This document shows positions 1 to 8,863 of a DNA stretch of 64,000 nucleotides, piece by piece; the stretch's first letter is position 1, and each line of letters starts with the position of its first letter. Where the stretch lies: the NCBI RefSeq assembly GCF_900104795.1, contig NZ_FNTG01000001.1:496001-560000 (forward strand), read 5' to 3'. This DNA is from Burkholderia sp. WP9. Its GTDB lineage: Bacteria; Pseudomonadota; Gammaproteobacteria; Burkholderiales; Burkholderiaceae. The notes beneath the pieces were generated by a model. The model searched no databases. It worked only from the letters and a program-made list of their open reading frames with translations, and was not told the origin of the DNA. The translations under genes and the position numbers were made by a program.

Positions 1-138
1 AGATCAGAAGGTGATGCGATAGTCCACTAACGGCCAGGTGAAGGGCGTGGTCATTAACCGCCTGGATGAGTACTTCGGAGAGCGGCCCTGCCGGATGCTT
101 CGGCATGGTCCGCTCGCGTTGGATCCTCGCGAGACCCG

Positions 139-354
139 TCAAAACCCGTGGTTGCGCTCACAACCGATCGCGCACGCGATCGTGCCGACAGCGCCAATCA
201 CGCCTACGCCGATGCCCAATCCAGCCCCTAATCCAAACGTTTCGAGCGTAGTCGAGCAACCTTGCAATCCGCTGGTTCCCGCGAGCGCGGCGATCAACAG
301 CAGCCACCTCACGTTTGCTCCTGATACCGGGATTTGGCGTACGCGACGATTCAT
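139..354 (-). CDS. Small putative lipoprotein (71 aa)
   Basis: This short protein has a charged N-terminus and a hydrophobic stretch (about residues 16-30). It ends in a lipobox-like LQGC with Cys33 as the candidate lipidated residue. The remainder is Gly-rich (about residues 42-57), resembling glycine-zipper small lipoproteins. The start is supported by an AAGGAAA Shine-Dalgarno-like sequence about 8 bases upstream. It would be exported by the Sec pathway and anchored in the inner or outer membrane. I do not recognise a specific family and assign no function. It lies downstream of gcd on the same strand, but a gap with a terminator-like hairpin separates them, so they are probably not one operon. 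Confidence 0.6.
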   Translation of the reverse strand: MNRRVRQIPVSGANVRWLLLIAALAGTSGLQGCSTTLETFGLGAGLGIGVGVIGAVGTIACAIGCERNHGF

Positions 355-670
355 GTTCTGGTTTCCTTTCTTGTCCCACTCTTAATATCAAAACGACAAA
401 GCAGCCTTGCTGCGCATGTTAGAGCTCGAGTCCCGGTTGCCAAAACGGGATTAGATAGCCTTAAGGCGAAGCGCTTACTAAAGCTTTCTTGCCGGGTAGA
501 TATTTGCCTGTCAGCGCAAAGGCATGATGTGAGGTTACGCGTCTTCACGAATGACCATTTTGCGATGATTGGCGGGGATCATGGACTCCTTACGATATCC
601 TCCGTAGCGTTCCAAAAGCCTTCTTCAAAGGGCGCGGATCGCGATTCTGACCCGCGCCCGACCTCCTGTG
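355..670. other. Intergenic gap between lipoprotein gene and gcd
   Basis: No convincing gene is visible in these 316 bases. The right end holds the terminator-like hairpin of gcd (627-659). The part next to 355 carries the ribosome-binding site of the small lipoprotein gene and presumably its promoter. The open frames crossing it lack a start signal and family resemblance. Confidence 0.5.
627..659 (-). terminator. Probable terminator of gcd
   Basis: An 8-bp perfect stem (GGGCGCGG at 630-637 with CCGCGCCC at 652-659) lies just beyond the gcd stop codon. Read on the minus strand it is followed by a short TTT run. The U-tract is weak, so efficiency is uncertain. Confidence 0.5.
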
Positions 671-3091
671 CTACTGCGGCAGCGCGTACGCGATCACATA
701 ATCGCCAAGCTTGGTGCCGAACGACCCGTGGCCACCCGCGGCGATCAGGATGTACTGGCGGCCATCGATCGAATAGCTCATCGGCGTGGCCTGGCCGCCC
801 GCGGGCAGACGCGCGCGCCAGACTTCCTTGCCGTTGTTGACATCGAACCCGCGGATATAGTTGTCCGCGGTCGCACCGATGAACGCGACGCCGCCCGCCG
901 TCACGATCGGCCCGCCGAGCATCGGCATGCCCATCTTGAACGGCAGCGGAATCGGCGAACTGTCGCGCACTGTGCCGATGCGCTTCTTCCACACGATCTC
1001 GTTGGTCTTCAGATCGATCGCCGAAATATAGCCCCACGCCGGCTGTTTGCATGGCAGACCGAGCGGCGAGAGGAACGGGTTCAGCGTCACGCCGTACGGC
1101 AAGCCATATTGCGGCTGGATGCCCGCTTCCGTGCCGCTGCCTTTTGCGCCCGGTTCCGGCTCCGTCGGATTGCCGGGGCCGCGCGGGATCAGACGGGAGA
1201 CGAAGGGCAGGGCGATCGGATTGGCGATGGCGAGCTGACGATCGGTGTCGACGGCAATGCCGCCCCATTCGAACATGCCGAGGTTGCCTGGAAACACCAG
1301 CGTGCCTTGTAGCGAAGGCGGCGTGAACGTGCCTTCATACCGCAGCTTGTGGAACATCACGCGGCATACAAGCTGGTCGAACATCGTCGCGCCCCACATG
1401 TCGGCGTCGGTGAGCAGGTTCTTTGGACGGAACGTGAGATCGGAAAACGGCTGCGTGGGCGAAACATGATCGCCGGGTGCGGCGCCCTGCGGCACCGGCG
1501 TTTCGGGCGCGGGCACGACCAGCGCGCCGGTACGGCGGTCCAGCACGAACAGGTTGCCGGTCTTGGCGGGCGCATACACGACGGGCACCGTCTTGCCGTC
1601 CTTGCCGGTGATATCGGCGAGCGTGGGCTGCGAGGGCTGGTCCATGTCCCACAGATCGTGGTGCGCGGTCTGGTAGAACCACGCCAGCTTGCCTGTCGAT
1701 GCATGCAGCGCCAGCAGGCCGCTCGCATAGCGCTCCTGCAAGGCCGTGCGGTTGCCACCCCAGATGTCCGGCGTCGTCACGCCCATCGGCAAATAGATGA
1801 GGTCGAGTTTCGCGTCGTAGGCGGAGGGCGCCCACGAGTTCGGCGAATTGATGGTGTAGTTTTCGCCCGCGCCCGGAATCTTGTTCGGGTCTTGCGCGCC
1901 CGGATCGAATGCCCACAGCAACTGGCCGGTGCGCACGTCGAAGCCGCGGATCACGCCGGAAGGCTCGCGCGTCGAGAAGTTGTCTTCCACCGCGCCCGCC
2001 ACGATGATTGCCGTGTTCGTCACGATCGGTGGCGAGGTCGGCTCGTACATGCCCGGCGTCTTGACCGGCTGCGCGTGTTGCAGATCGAGGTCGCCGTTGT
2101 TGCCGAAGCCCGCGCAGCGCTCGCCCGTCTGCGCATCGAGCGCGTACAGGTGGCCGTCGTTGACAGGCAGATAGATGCGGCGCGTACACGCGCCATTGGC
2201 CGTGGACGCCACCGTGGCTGCCGCGGCGGCGTCGCTCGTGGGCGTGGCGGGCTGCGCGGTCGCGGCGCTTGCCGAGAGATCGAGATACGACACGCCGCGG
2301 CAGGTCACGTGCTGGAACGACGGGTCGGCCCGCAGCTTCGGATCGAACTTCCATTTCTGCTCGCCCGTCTTTGCATCGAGCGCGAACAGGATCTGGTGGG
2401 GCGAGCACAGATACAGCAGATTGCCGATCTTGATCGGCGTGACTTCATTGGTGATTTCGACGGGGTCGTTCGGACCTTTCATGTCGCCGGTGCGGAAGGT
2501 CCAGGCCACCTGCAGGTTCTTGACGTTCTCGGGCGTGATCTGCTGCAGCGGCGAATAGCGCGTGCCTTCCTGGGTGCGGCCATACGCGGGCCAGTCGGAC
2601 GGATCGATACCGTTCGGGTTGGCCGCGGGCGTCGTGGCCGCCGCGCTCAGCGTGCCGTTGAGCGTCTGCGGATCGTTGAAGCTCGCATAGACGAGCACGC
2701 CGGCCCAGATCACGAGCGCGCCGATGAGCGACGTCACGCCGAGCTTGCGCGGCGCGTCGAGGCGCCGGCTCACGAGCAGCAACAGCCACACGCCGAACAC
2801 GACGAGCACGCCGGAGCGCGGCGCGAGCGCCCAGAAGTCGGGGCCCGACTCCCACAGCGCCCAGACCGCAGTGCCGACTAGCACAAGCGCGTAGAGCGCG
2901 AGCGCCGCGGCGCTGCGACGGTACAGCAGCCAGCTCACACCGAGCAGCACGATGCCGGTCACGACGTAATACGCGGAGCCGCCGAGCGAGAGCAGCCATG
3001 CCCCGCCTATCAGCAGATAGAGCGCGGTGAGCGCAGTGAACAGCAACGTGATGACGGCGATGAAACCCGGCGATGTCGATTGTCTGTACAT
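671..3091 (-). CDS. gcd: Membrane-bound PQQ-dependent glucose dehydrogenase
   Basis: Quinoprotein that oxidises glucose to gluconolactone on the periplasmic face of the inner membrane and passes electrons to ubiquinone. The first ~140 residues contain five hydrophobic segments, as in the E. coli Gcd membrane anchor. A PQQ beta-propeller domain follows from about residue 165 (DWPAYGRTQEGTRYSPL) to the C-terminus. Long stretches match the E. coli enzyme closely, for example HHDLWDMDQPSQPTLADIT, YAPAKTGNLFVLDRR, WGATMFDQLVCRVMFH and the terminal GGHGSFGTKLGDYVIAYALP. The length, 806 aa, is normal for the family. The start has GAGG a few bases upstream. No PQQ biosynthesis genes are nearby. In soil Burkholderiaceae this enzyme acidifies the surroundings and helps dissolve mineral phosphate. 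Confidence 0.96.
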   Translation of the reverse strand: MYRQSTSPGFIAVITLLFTALTALYLLIGGAWLLSLGGSAYYVVTGIVLLGVSWLLYRRSAAALALYALVLVGTAVWALWESGPDFWALAPRSGVLVVFGVWLLLLVSRRLDAPRKLGVTSLIGALVIWAGVLVYASFNDPQTLNGTLSAAATTPAANPNGIDPSDWPAYGRTQEGTRYSPLQQITPENVKNLQVAWTFRTGDMKGPNDPVEITNEVTPIKIGNLLYLCSPHQILFALDAKTGEQKWKFDPKLRADPSFQHVTCRGVSYLDLSASAATAQPATPTSDAAAAATVASTANGACTRRIYLPVNDGHLYALDAQTGERCAGFGNNGDLDLQHAQPVKTPGMYEPTSPPIVTNTAIIVAGAVEDNFSTREPSGVIRGFDVRTGQLLWAFDPGAQDPNKIPGAGENYTINSPNSWAPSAYDAKLDLIYLPMGVTTPDIWGGNRTALQERYASGLLALHASTGKLAWFYQTAHHDLWDMDQPSQPTLADITGKDGKTVPVVYAPAKTGNLFVLDRRTGALVVPAPETPVPQGAAPGDHVSPTQPFSDLTFRPKNLLTDADMWGATMFDQLVCRVMFHKLRYEGTFTPPSLQGTLVFPGNLGMFEWGGIAVDTDRQLAIANPIALPFVSRLIPRGPGNPTEPEPGAKGSGTEAGIQPQYGLPYGVTLNPFLSPLGLPCKQPAWGYISAIDLKTNEIVWKKRIGTVRDSSPIPLPFKMGMPMLGGPIVTAGGVAFIGATADNYIRGFDVNNGKEVWRARLPAGGQATPMSYSIDGRQYILIAAGGHGSFGTKLGDYVIAYALPQ

Positions 3092-3580
3092 GGTGACCTC
3101 AATCTTTTTCTTAAGGTGCTGCTTGCATCGCCTGTTACGCGATGCCCGCAGCGCTCATACGCCGACGCGAACGCAAGCGCGGCATCCGGCCGGTGCGCCG
3201 CGCTCGTACAAGGCGGTAAAACAGTCACGCCAACACCTGCGTTACCCCAATGTTGGACGGCCCGCGATCCGCAGGCGGCCCGGTTTGATTCCGACAGGGC
3301 CGCGGATGCCGCGAAGGTGCGGTGCCCGCCGTCTTTCAACTGCCGTCTTTCAATTTATGCAACCGTACCGCACAAGGAGGGGCGCGCGTTCAAATTGTAG
3401 GTTGTAGGCGGCGAAGTGCATCAAGCATCACGTGGCCGACTCGGCATGGCGATGCGCCGCCGCTTCCTGCCCGAATGCAGCCGACGCCGTGGCTCCAGCA
3501 CTTCTGCACGCGCCCAAGTTCGCGCCCACGAAGCGCTCGCGCGAGCCTAAACTACGCATTCCGTCAGCCCTCCCGGACTC
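3092..3580. other. Divergent regulatory gap between gcd and the AraC-type regulator
   Basis: These 489 bases separate divergently transcribed genes and should hold both promoters. The part next to gcd (about 3095-3115) is locally AT-rich. I could not assign -35/-10 boxes or operators with confidence. The open frames here show no family resemblance. Confidence 0.4.
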
Positions 3581-4123
3581 ATGCCTCCTCGCAAAGACCC
3601 TCGCGCCCGGCCGCTTGCCTCGTCCCCCGCACCGGGCGGCGCTGACGCGTTGCAAGATCCGGTCCTGCTGCGCCGGCTGCTGCGCGCCAAGGACCGCATG
3701 GACGCCGCGTCGCACGAGGCTTGGCCCGTCAAGCGCCTTGCCGAGGTGAGCGGCGTCACTGAAGCTCATTTCGCGCGCTCCTTCAAACGGGCCTTCGGGG
3801 TCCCGCCGCACCGCTACCTGCTGACGCGCCGCATCGAGCAGGCCGTCACCCTGTTGCGCGACACCGGGCTCAGCATCACGGAAATTGCCTTTGCCACCGG
3901 CTGGGAGAGCCTGGGGACCTTCGGCAGAATCTTCCACGACATCACCGGGAAAAGCCCCAGCGCCATGCGCGTCGAGAGCCAGGCCAACATGCCGCGACTC
4001 GAGCTCATGCCCGCCTGCGTGGCGAAGGCCGCGCAGCGCCCCGATCTCACCACCGCAGTTTCGGAGAAGCGCCGCCGCGCGGCCGACGATACAGTCTGGC
4101 CATCAACCAGGGAGGTGTCATGA
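3581..4123 (+). CDS. Short AraC-family transcriptional regulator
   Basis: DNA-binding protein of 180 aa consisting essentially of one AraC-type domain with two helix-turn-helix units (about residues 30-130). Visible signatures include LAEVSGVTEAHFARSFKRAF, the PHRYLLTRRIEQA segment and the second-helix region FATGWESLGTFGRIFHDITG. The usual N-terminal effector-binding domain is absent, so it resembles the MarA/SoxS size class with extra tails. Its stop codon overlaps the start of the downstream VOC gene (ATGA at 4120-4123), showing translational coupling, so it may regulate its own operon. Target and inducer are unknown. Confidence 0.85.
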   Translation: MPPRKDPRARPLASSPAPGGADALQDPVLLRRLLRAKDRMDAASHEAWPVKRLAEVSGVTEAHFARSFKRAFGVPPHRYLLTRRIEQAVTLLRDTGLSITEIAFATGWESLGTFGRIFHDITGKSPSAMRVESQANMPRLELMPACVAKAAQRPDLTTAVSEKRRRAADDTVWPSTREVS

Positions 4124-4536
4124 ACGAGGGTATCAATGTGGTGGGCCTGTACGTCGACAACCAGGACGAAGCGCTCACTTTCTACGTCGACAAGCTCGGA
4201 TTTCGTGTCCACACGGACGTGCGCAACGGCGCTTATCGCTGGCTCACGGTCCAGCATCCCGATCAGCCCGCGTTTCAGCTCGGGCTGTTCACACCCGGCC
4301 CGCCCATCCACGACGAAGCCACCGCGCAAACCTTGCGCGCCATGGTCGCCAAAGGGGCGATGCCGCCTCTGGTTCTCTCCGTGGACGACTGCCGTGCGAG
4401 CTACGCCCGCCTGAAAGCGCGCGGCGTGGAATTCACCCAGGAGCCGGTGGACCGCTTCGGCAGCGTCGATGCCGGTTTTCGCGACCCTGCCGGCAATGGC
4501 TGGAAGATGATCCAGGCACCGAGGAACTCGACGTGA
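4120..4536 (+). CDS. VOC-superfamily (glyoxalase/dioxygenase-like) protein
   Basis: A 138-aa protein with the paired beta-alpha-beta-beta-beta layout of the vicinal oxygen chelate fold. It opens with GLYVDNQDEALTFYVDKLGF, typical of glyoxalase I or bleomycin-resistance-like proteins, and ends with the DRFGSVDAGFRDPAGNGWKMI motif that normally provides a Glu/Asp metal ligand. A GGAGG ribosome-binding site lies at 4111-4115, inside the upstream regulator gene, and the ATG overlaps its stop. It may detoxify an electrophile or bind a small molecule, with synthesis tied to the AraC-type regulator. The substrate cannot be read from sequence. Confidence 0.85.
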   Translation: MNEGINVVGLYVDNQDEALTFYVDKLGFRVHTDVRNGAYRWLTVQHPDQPAFQLGLFTPGPPIHDEATAQTLRAMVAKGAMPPLVLSVDDCRASYARLKARGVEFTQEPVDRFGSVDAGFRDPAGNGWKMIQAPRNST

Positions 4537-4742
4537 CGCCAGTAGCGGGATCGTCGTTTCGGGTGGCCGGGTATCCAACGGCGTTGCGCTGGCGGATAAG
4601 CGGCGGCACCGTTATTCGCCGGGAACGAGCCTGTGCTGCCGACTCGCATGAGCAGGCGATTGTCTTTGAGAGGGAATGTCGTGATGGGAATTAGCTTGCC
4701 CTGCTTATCTGGAAGCATCGACTACAAGCAGGAAGCATAGGC

Positions 4743-5552
4743 ATGCTGCTCGCGCTCAAACTCGTGCTGGTGCCCGCGTTTCTCGCCGCGCTGACGGTGG
4801 CGGGACGCATATGGGGGCCGACGGTGGCGGGGTGGCTCGCGGGGCTGCCGGTCGTTGCCGGGCCGATCGTTTTGCTGCTTGCGCTGGAGCGCGGCTCGAC
4901 GTTCGCGGCGCAGGCGTCGGCGGCCTCGATTGCGGCGATCGCCGCGTCGGAAGCGTTCAATTTCGCCTACGCGTGGACCTGCCGGCGCTTTGCGTGGCCC
5001 CTCGCGCTGGTTGTCGGGATGGTGGGTTGGGTCGGCGTGGCAAGTTTGCTGACGCAGCTTCCCGCCGGCCTCGCATGCGCGGCGGTGGCGGCCTGCGTGG
5101 CCGTGGCGGTGTCGCAAAGCGGCTTGCCGCGCGTGAACGGTCACGTACCGGCGGCGCGCCTCGGACTCGGCGACCTCGCTGTGCGCATGCTCGCCGGCGC
5201 GCTGCTGACGGTCGCGGTGACCACCCTGTCCGCGTCGATGGGCGCGACATGGAGCGGACTGCTCTCAGTGTTTCCTTTGCTCGGCATCGTGCTCGCGGTC
5301 TCGGCGCAGCGCGCGCACGGCGCGGACTTCGTCGCGTTGCTGATGCGCGGCATGGTAATCGGCCGTGCGTCGTTCGCGACATTCTTCGCCGTGACCGCGA
5401 GCATGCTGCCGCGGTACGGCGTGTGGCTGAGCTTTCTGTGCGCGGCGGTGGTTTCGATCCTCGTGCATGGCGCGACGAGGCGGATGCTCAACGCGACGCG
5501 GCCGGCGCAGGTTGCGGCGCGTGAGATCGTGGAGCGGCAGGCGGCGGATTGA
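4743..5552 (+). CDS. Polytopic membrane protein of unknown function
   Basis: A 269-aa, very Ala/Leu/Val-rich protein with about eight predicted transmembrane segments spread over residues 1-250 and a short charged C-terminal tail. Short runs such as GRIWGPTVAGWLAGLPVVAGP near the start and TWSGLLSVFPLLGIVLAVS in the middle suggest two similar halves, as in small integral membrane transporters. The start follows an AGGA-containing stretch. It stands alone, about 200 bases after the VOC gene and before a phosphoesterase gene. I do not recognise a named family. Confidence 0.75.
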   Translation: MLLALKLVLVPAFLAALTVAGRIWGPTVAGWLAGLPVVAGPIVLLLALERGSTFAAQASAASIAAIAASEAFNFAYAWTCRRFAWPLALVVGMVGWVGVASLLTQLPAGLACAAVAACVAVAVSQSGLPRVNGHVPAARLGLGDLAVRMLAGALLTVAVTTLSASMGATWSGLLSVFPLLGIVLAVSAQRAHGADFVALLMRGMVIGRASFATFFAVTASMLPRYGVWLSFLCAAVVSILVHGATRRMLNATRPAQVAAREIVERQAAD

Positions 5553-5690
5553 GCGCGAGGGTTCGCCGAGACTTGCGGCGGGTCATCGCAGTTCTTAGCC
5601 GCTCGTTGCGTTCGGAGCGGTTCAAGGCCCACCTCCGCATGAGCAAAACGACCGCGCACACGTCTCACCCATTTGCCCGATACTGCCAAC

Positions 5691-6179
5691 ATGACTTCGC
5701 GCGATCGACCCTCCACCCGCACAAGAATCGGCCTGATTTCCGATACGCACAACCTCGTACGCCCGGAGGCATTGCACTATCTTGCCGGTTGCGACGCGAT
5801 CATCCACGCGGGCGATATCTGCAACCCGGCCGTGCTCGAAGCGCTAACGCAAATTGCGCCGGTCACGGCCGTGCGCGGCAACAACGACACCGGCGGCTGG
5901 GCCGTGTCGCTGCCGACTCACGTCACGCTCACCGTGCAGCAGGTGGCGATTCTCGTCGTGCACGACATCGCCGATGTGGGTGCCGATCCGCGCAGCCGGG
6001 GAATCGGCGTGGTGGTGACGGGCCATTCGCACAAACCGTCGATCAGCGAGCGCGACGGCGTGCTGTTCGTCAATCCGGGCAGCGCCGGGCCACGGCGTTT
6101 CAAACTGCCGGTTTCGGCCGCAATCCTGATCGTCGAAGGGGCGAGCGCAAGCGCGAGCTTCGATTCGCTGGTGCCATAA
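5691..6179 (+). CDS. YfcE/MJ0936-type metallophosphoesterase
   Basis: Small calcineurin-like phosphoesterase, expected to bind two divalent metals and hydrolyse phosphodiester or phosphomonoester bonds in the cytoplasm. All family blocks are present in order: LISDTHN, IIHAGDI, RGNNDTG, VVHDIAD and TGHSHKP, followed by NPGSAGPRR. That is the full set of metal ligands. The natural substrate is unknown. The frame can be extended six codons to a TTG at 5673. I prefer the ATG at 5691, since the region before the TTG has no clear ribosome-binding site. A hairpin terminator follows directly. Confidence 0.9.
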   Translation: MTSRDRPSTRTRIGLISDTHNLVRPEALHYLAGCDAIIHAGDICNPAVLEALTQIAPVTAVRGNNDTGGWAVSLPTHVTLTVQQVAILVVHDIADVGADPRSRGIGVVVTGHSHKPSISERDGVLFVNPGSAGPRRFKLPVSAAILIVEGASASASFDSLVP

Positions 6180-6181
6180 AA

Positions 6182-6211
6182 AACGGGCCGGCAAAGATTT
6201 GCCGGCCCGTT
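6182..6211. terminator. Bidirectional terminator between phosphoesterase and MFS genes
   Basis: A perfect inverted repeat with arms AACGGGCCGGCAAA and TTTGCCGGCCCGTT meets almost at a 2-base centre, so the inner A/T pairs probably form the loop. It starts two bases after the phosphoesterase stop and sits between two convergent genes. An A-tract on the left flank gives a T-run in the minus direction. Confidence 0.75.
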
Positions 6212-6251
6212 CTCACAACTCAGTTTGCGCTAACCGGGGCGCACCGCGTGC

Positions 6252-7721
6252 TCAGGCACGCGCCGTGGCGGTTGCCGCATAGCCTTCGTCGATCTCCGCG
6301 GCTTCACGCTCGCCACGCAGCACGGCATGCGCTTCCGCACGCGTCGCCACGCACGGGCCCGAGCCGAGCAGCGGCTTACGGGCGGTCTCGCGCAGCGCGA
6401 GCACCGAGACGACACCGATCAGCGAAGCGCCCATCAGATAGTACGCGGGCATCATCAGATTGCCGGTGCTGTTCACCAGCCACGCCGTAACGAGCGGCGT
6501 CGTCCCGCCGAACAGCGACACCGAAACATTGAAGCCGATCGCGAGCGCGCCGTAGCGGATCCTGGTCGGGAACAGCGCCGGCAGCGCCGACGGCATCACG
6601 CCGGTAAAGCACGACAGCAGCACGCCGAGAATCATCAGGCCGCCGAACACCGGCAGCACCGTGCCCATGCGGATCAGCAGCAGGGCGGGAATCGACAGCG
6701 CGAACAGACCCACGCAACCGAACAGCATGACCGGCTTGCGGCCGATCGTGTCGGACAGGCGGCCGGCGGCGAGCGTCATCGGCATCATCAGCACCATGAC
6801 GAGCAGCACGAGGAACAGGCCATGCGTTTCGTTGAAGTGCAGCGTGGCCGACAGATAGCTCGGCAGATACGAAAGCGCCATGTAATCAGTGACGTTGAAG
6901 ATCAGCACGAGGCCAACGCACAGCAGAAGCGGCTTCCATTGCTGCATGAGCAATTCGCGAAACGACTGCTTGGGCAGCGCCTTGTCTTCGGCTTCGCGTT
7001 GTTCCGCCTGCTTCTTGAACGCAGGCGTTTCTTCGAGCTTCATCCGGATGTACAGACCCACCAGACCCAGCGGACCCGCGATCAGGAACGGCACACGCCA
7101 GCCCCATGAGAGCAGCGCCTCGTTGGAGAGCGTCGCGGTCAGCACGGCCACCGTGCCCGCGCCGAGCACGTAGCCGATCAGCGTGCCGAACTCGAGGAAG
7201 CTGCCCATGAAGCCGCGGCGCTTGTCCGTCGAGAATTCGGCGATGAAGGTCGCCGCGCCGCCGTACTCGCCGCCGGTCGAGAAGCCTTGCACCAGACGCG
7301 CCACCAAGAGCAGCACCGGCGCGAAAATGCCGATACTCGTGTAGCTGGGGATCAGGCCGATCGCGAAGGTGCCGAGTGCCATCATGATCATGGTCATCGC
7401 CAGCACGCGTTGTCGGCCGATGCGATCGCCGAGCGGCCCGAACACCATGCCGCCGACCGGCCGCACGAGGAACGCCGCGGCGAACGTGCCGAAGGTGGCG
7501 ATCAACTGCGCCGCGGGGCTCGCCGACGGAAAGAACACTTTGCCGAGCGTGACAGCGATATAGCTGTACACGCCGAAATCGAACCATTCCATCGCGTTGC
7601 CGAGCGCCATGGCGCCGACGGCCCGCTTGAGGAGAGATTTGTCGACGACGGTGATGTCGTCCAGAGAGAGGCGTTGTTCTTCTTTGTGATGTCGCCAGAA
7701 GCCGTTGCTGGAAGCGGTCAA
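6252..7721 (-). CDS. ProP-like MFS transporter (proline/betaine or organic-acid symporter type)
   Basis: Twelve-helix major facilitator of the metabolite:H+ symporter branch (ProP, KgtP, ShiA relatives). Hallmarks are GNAMEWFDFGVYSYIAVTLG in helix 1, the loop 2-3 motif GPLGDRIGRQRVL, VQGFSTGGEYGGAATFIAEF and the second-half motif GRLSDTIGRKPVM. ProP of E. coli carries proline, betaine and ectoine, but the substrate here cannot be fixed and 'proP' is not certain. The frame extends to 7865 (537 aa). I chose the TTG at 7721 because GGAG lies 8 bases upstream and the extra 48 residues look unlike this family. ATG at 7763 is the alternative. Confidence 0.85.
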   Translation of the reverse strand: MTASSNGFWRHHKEEQRLSLDDITVVDKSLLKRAVGAMALGNAMEWFDFGVYSYIAVTLGKVFFPSASPAAQLIATFGTFAAAFLVRPVGGMVFGPLGDRIGRQRVLAMTMIMMALGTFAIGLIPSYTSIGIFAPVLLLVARLVQGFSTGGEYGGAATFIAEFSTDKRRGFMGSFLEFGTLIGYVLGAGTVAVLTATLSNEALLSWGWRVPFLIAGPLGLVGLYIRMKLEETPAFKKQAEQREAEDKALPKQSFRELLMQQWKPLLLCVGLVLIFNVTDYMALSYLPSYLSATLHFNETHGLFLVLLVMVLMMPMTLAAGRLSDTIGRKPVMLFGCVGLFALSIPALLLIRMGTVLPVFGGLMILGVLLSCFTGVMPSALPALFPTRIRYGALAIGFNVSVSLFGGTTPLVTAWLVNSTGNLMMPAYYLMGASLIGVVSVLALRETARKPLLGSGPCVATRAEAHAVLRGEREAAEIDEGYAATATARA

Positions 7722-8420
7722 GGTGAAAACTCCAATGACTGCGACGAAACTCATGATGCGCATGAACGTTCCGCCACGGTTGCTGGGAAGTGAAGTGTCG
7801 CGAGCAAGGCGAAAGGCGTCTTCGTCACCGTCGAAGGGCAACAGAGTTGGGCGCGAAAAAAACACAACGCCCGTGCCTCGCGAGACAGGTCGCGAAAAAA
7901 CACTCGTCTAGATTGTGCTGACTGTTGCACCTGCGTGGCCGTGGAAGGGGGGCAGATGCATGAGGACGCTGGGTGGCTGAAAGCTGGCCCACGCGCCGCT
8001 GGAAGGCTTGAAACGAAAAAGGCCGGTGCTGTATTCGCCGCTCATGCCGAGGCATGGGACGGGAAACGACCGACAAGCCTTCTTGTATAAAAACTGTTCA
8101 ATTCGGAGTGGCAACACATTGCCATGCGCACTATGTACGCACTGCGCGCCAGATTGAAGAGAACGTGAATGAAGGTGAAATGCTGTTGGAACGATGCACA
8201 TAATAGCACGATAACGGAGGATCGTGCAAACCGGGTGTCCGCGAGGGACCTCGGTGGGGGCATTCAATCCCTTGCGGGGCGGGGGATTGCGCGGATCCTG
8301 GCGGTCTGAAGAAGCGGCTTAAAAATGGCCTGAAATGTACCGTTTGGAGAATTTTGCCGCTTCGTTCGAGCGATCAAACAAACGTTGCGTGATGGAGCAG
8401 ATTTGCAGCGGCGCGGACGA
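7722..8420. other. Long gap upstream of the MFS gene
   Basis: About 700 bases between the MFS start and the yggX terminator. It must contain the MFS promoter. A locally AT-rich stretch around 8195-8220 is the best candidate, but no -35/-10 pair stands out. I see no gene. The short frames (for example 7908-8267) look like chance open frames of GC-rich DNA. Confidence 0.4.
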
Positions 8421-8448
8421 AAAAAATCCGCGCCCGTGGCGCGGATTT
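8421..8448 (-). terminator. Strong intrinsic terminator of argA-yggX
   Basis: A 10-bp perfect stem (AAATCCGCGC at 8424-8433 with GCGCGGATTT at 8439-8448) has a 5-base loop. On the minus strand it continues into a T-tract (the A-run at 8421-8426). It lies about 35 bases beyond the yggX stop. Confidence 0.85.
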
Positions 8449-8481
8449 CGGTGATGCGGCCTGAAGCGCGAAAGAGCGCGA

Positions 8482-8754
8482 TTAGGCCGAAGGCGGCACG
8501 TAACCTTGCGCTGTATCCGCGCCTTCGCCGAAAAAGAACTTTTCGGTCTGCTTCATCAGGTATTGGCGTGCGCGCGGATCAGCCATGTTCAGGCGGTTTT
8601 CGTTGATCAGCATGGTTTGCTGCTTCAACCAGGCCTGCCAGGCTTCCTTCGAAATGCTTTCGTAGATCCGCTTGCCGAGTTCGCCCGGCAGCGGCGGGAA
8701 ATCGAGGCCTTCGGCTTCCTTGCCGAGCTTCGCGCATTGAACCATACGAGTCAT
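8482..8754 (-). CDS. yggX: Oxidative damage protection / Fe(2+)-trafficking protein YggX
   Basis: A 90-aa protein matching the YggX family over its whole length: [18 protein letters not shown] with the conserved N-terminal Cys, [19 protein letters not shown], then [16 protein letters not shown] and KFFFGE. YggX proteins are linked to iron trafficking and to protecting Fe-S clusters from oxidants. GGAG lies about 10 bases before the ATG. The gene follows argA on the same strand after about 109 bases and is closed by a strong terminator, so both may share a transcript. Confidence 0.95.
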   Translation of the reverse strand: MTRMVQCAKLGKEAEGLDFPPLPGELGKRIYESISKEAWQAWLKQQTMLINENRLNMADPRARQYLMKQTEKFFFGEGADTAQGYVPPSA

Positions 8755-8863
8755 GCTGTGCTTCTCCTTTGTCGACCGGGTGAGTGCTTCAGCACTGACT
8801 CCGGTCCCGTAAAAATGGGTTGATGTGTCGATGCCGGGACAGGCAGTTGCTATATAGGGCCGC

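Noticed and set aside
38..385. Plus-strand frame of 115 codons over the small lipoprotein gene
   Set aside because: The opposite strand has a lipobox, a signal-like helix and a good ribosome-binding site; this frame is Pro-rich antisense.
1349..2881. Plus-strand frame of 510 codons opposite gcd
   Set aside because: Arg/His-rich antisense of the glucose dehydrogenase; no start signal or family.
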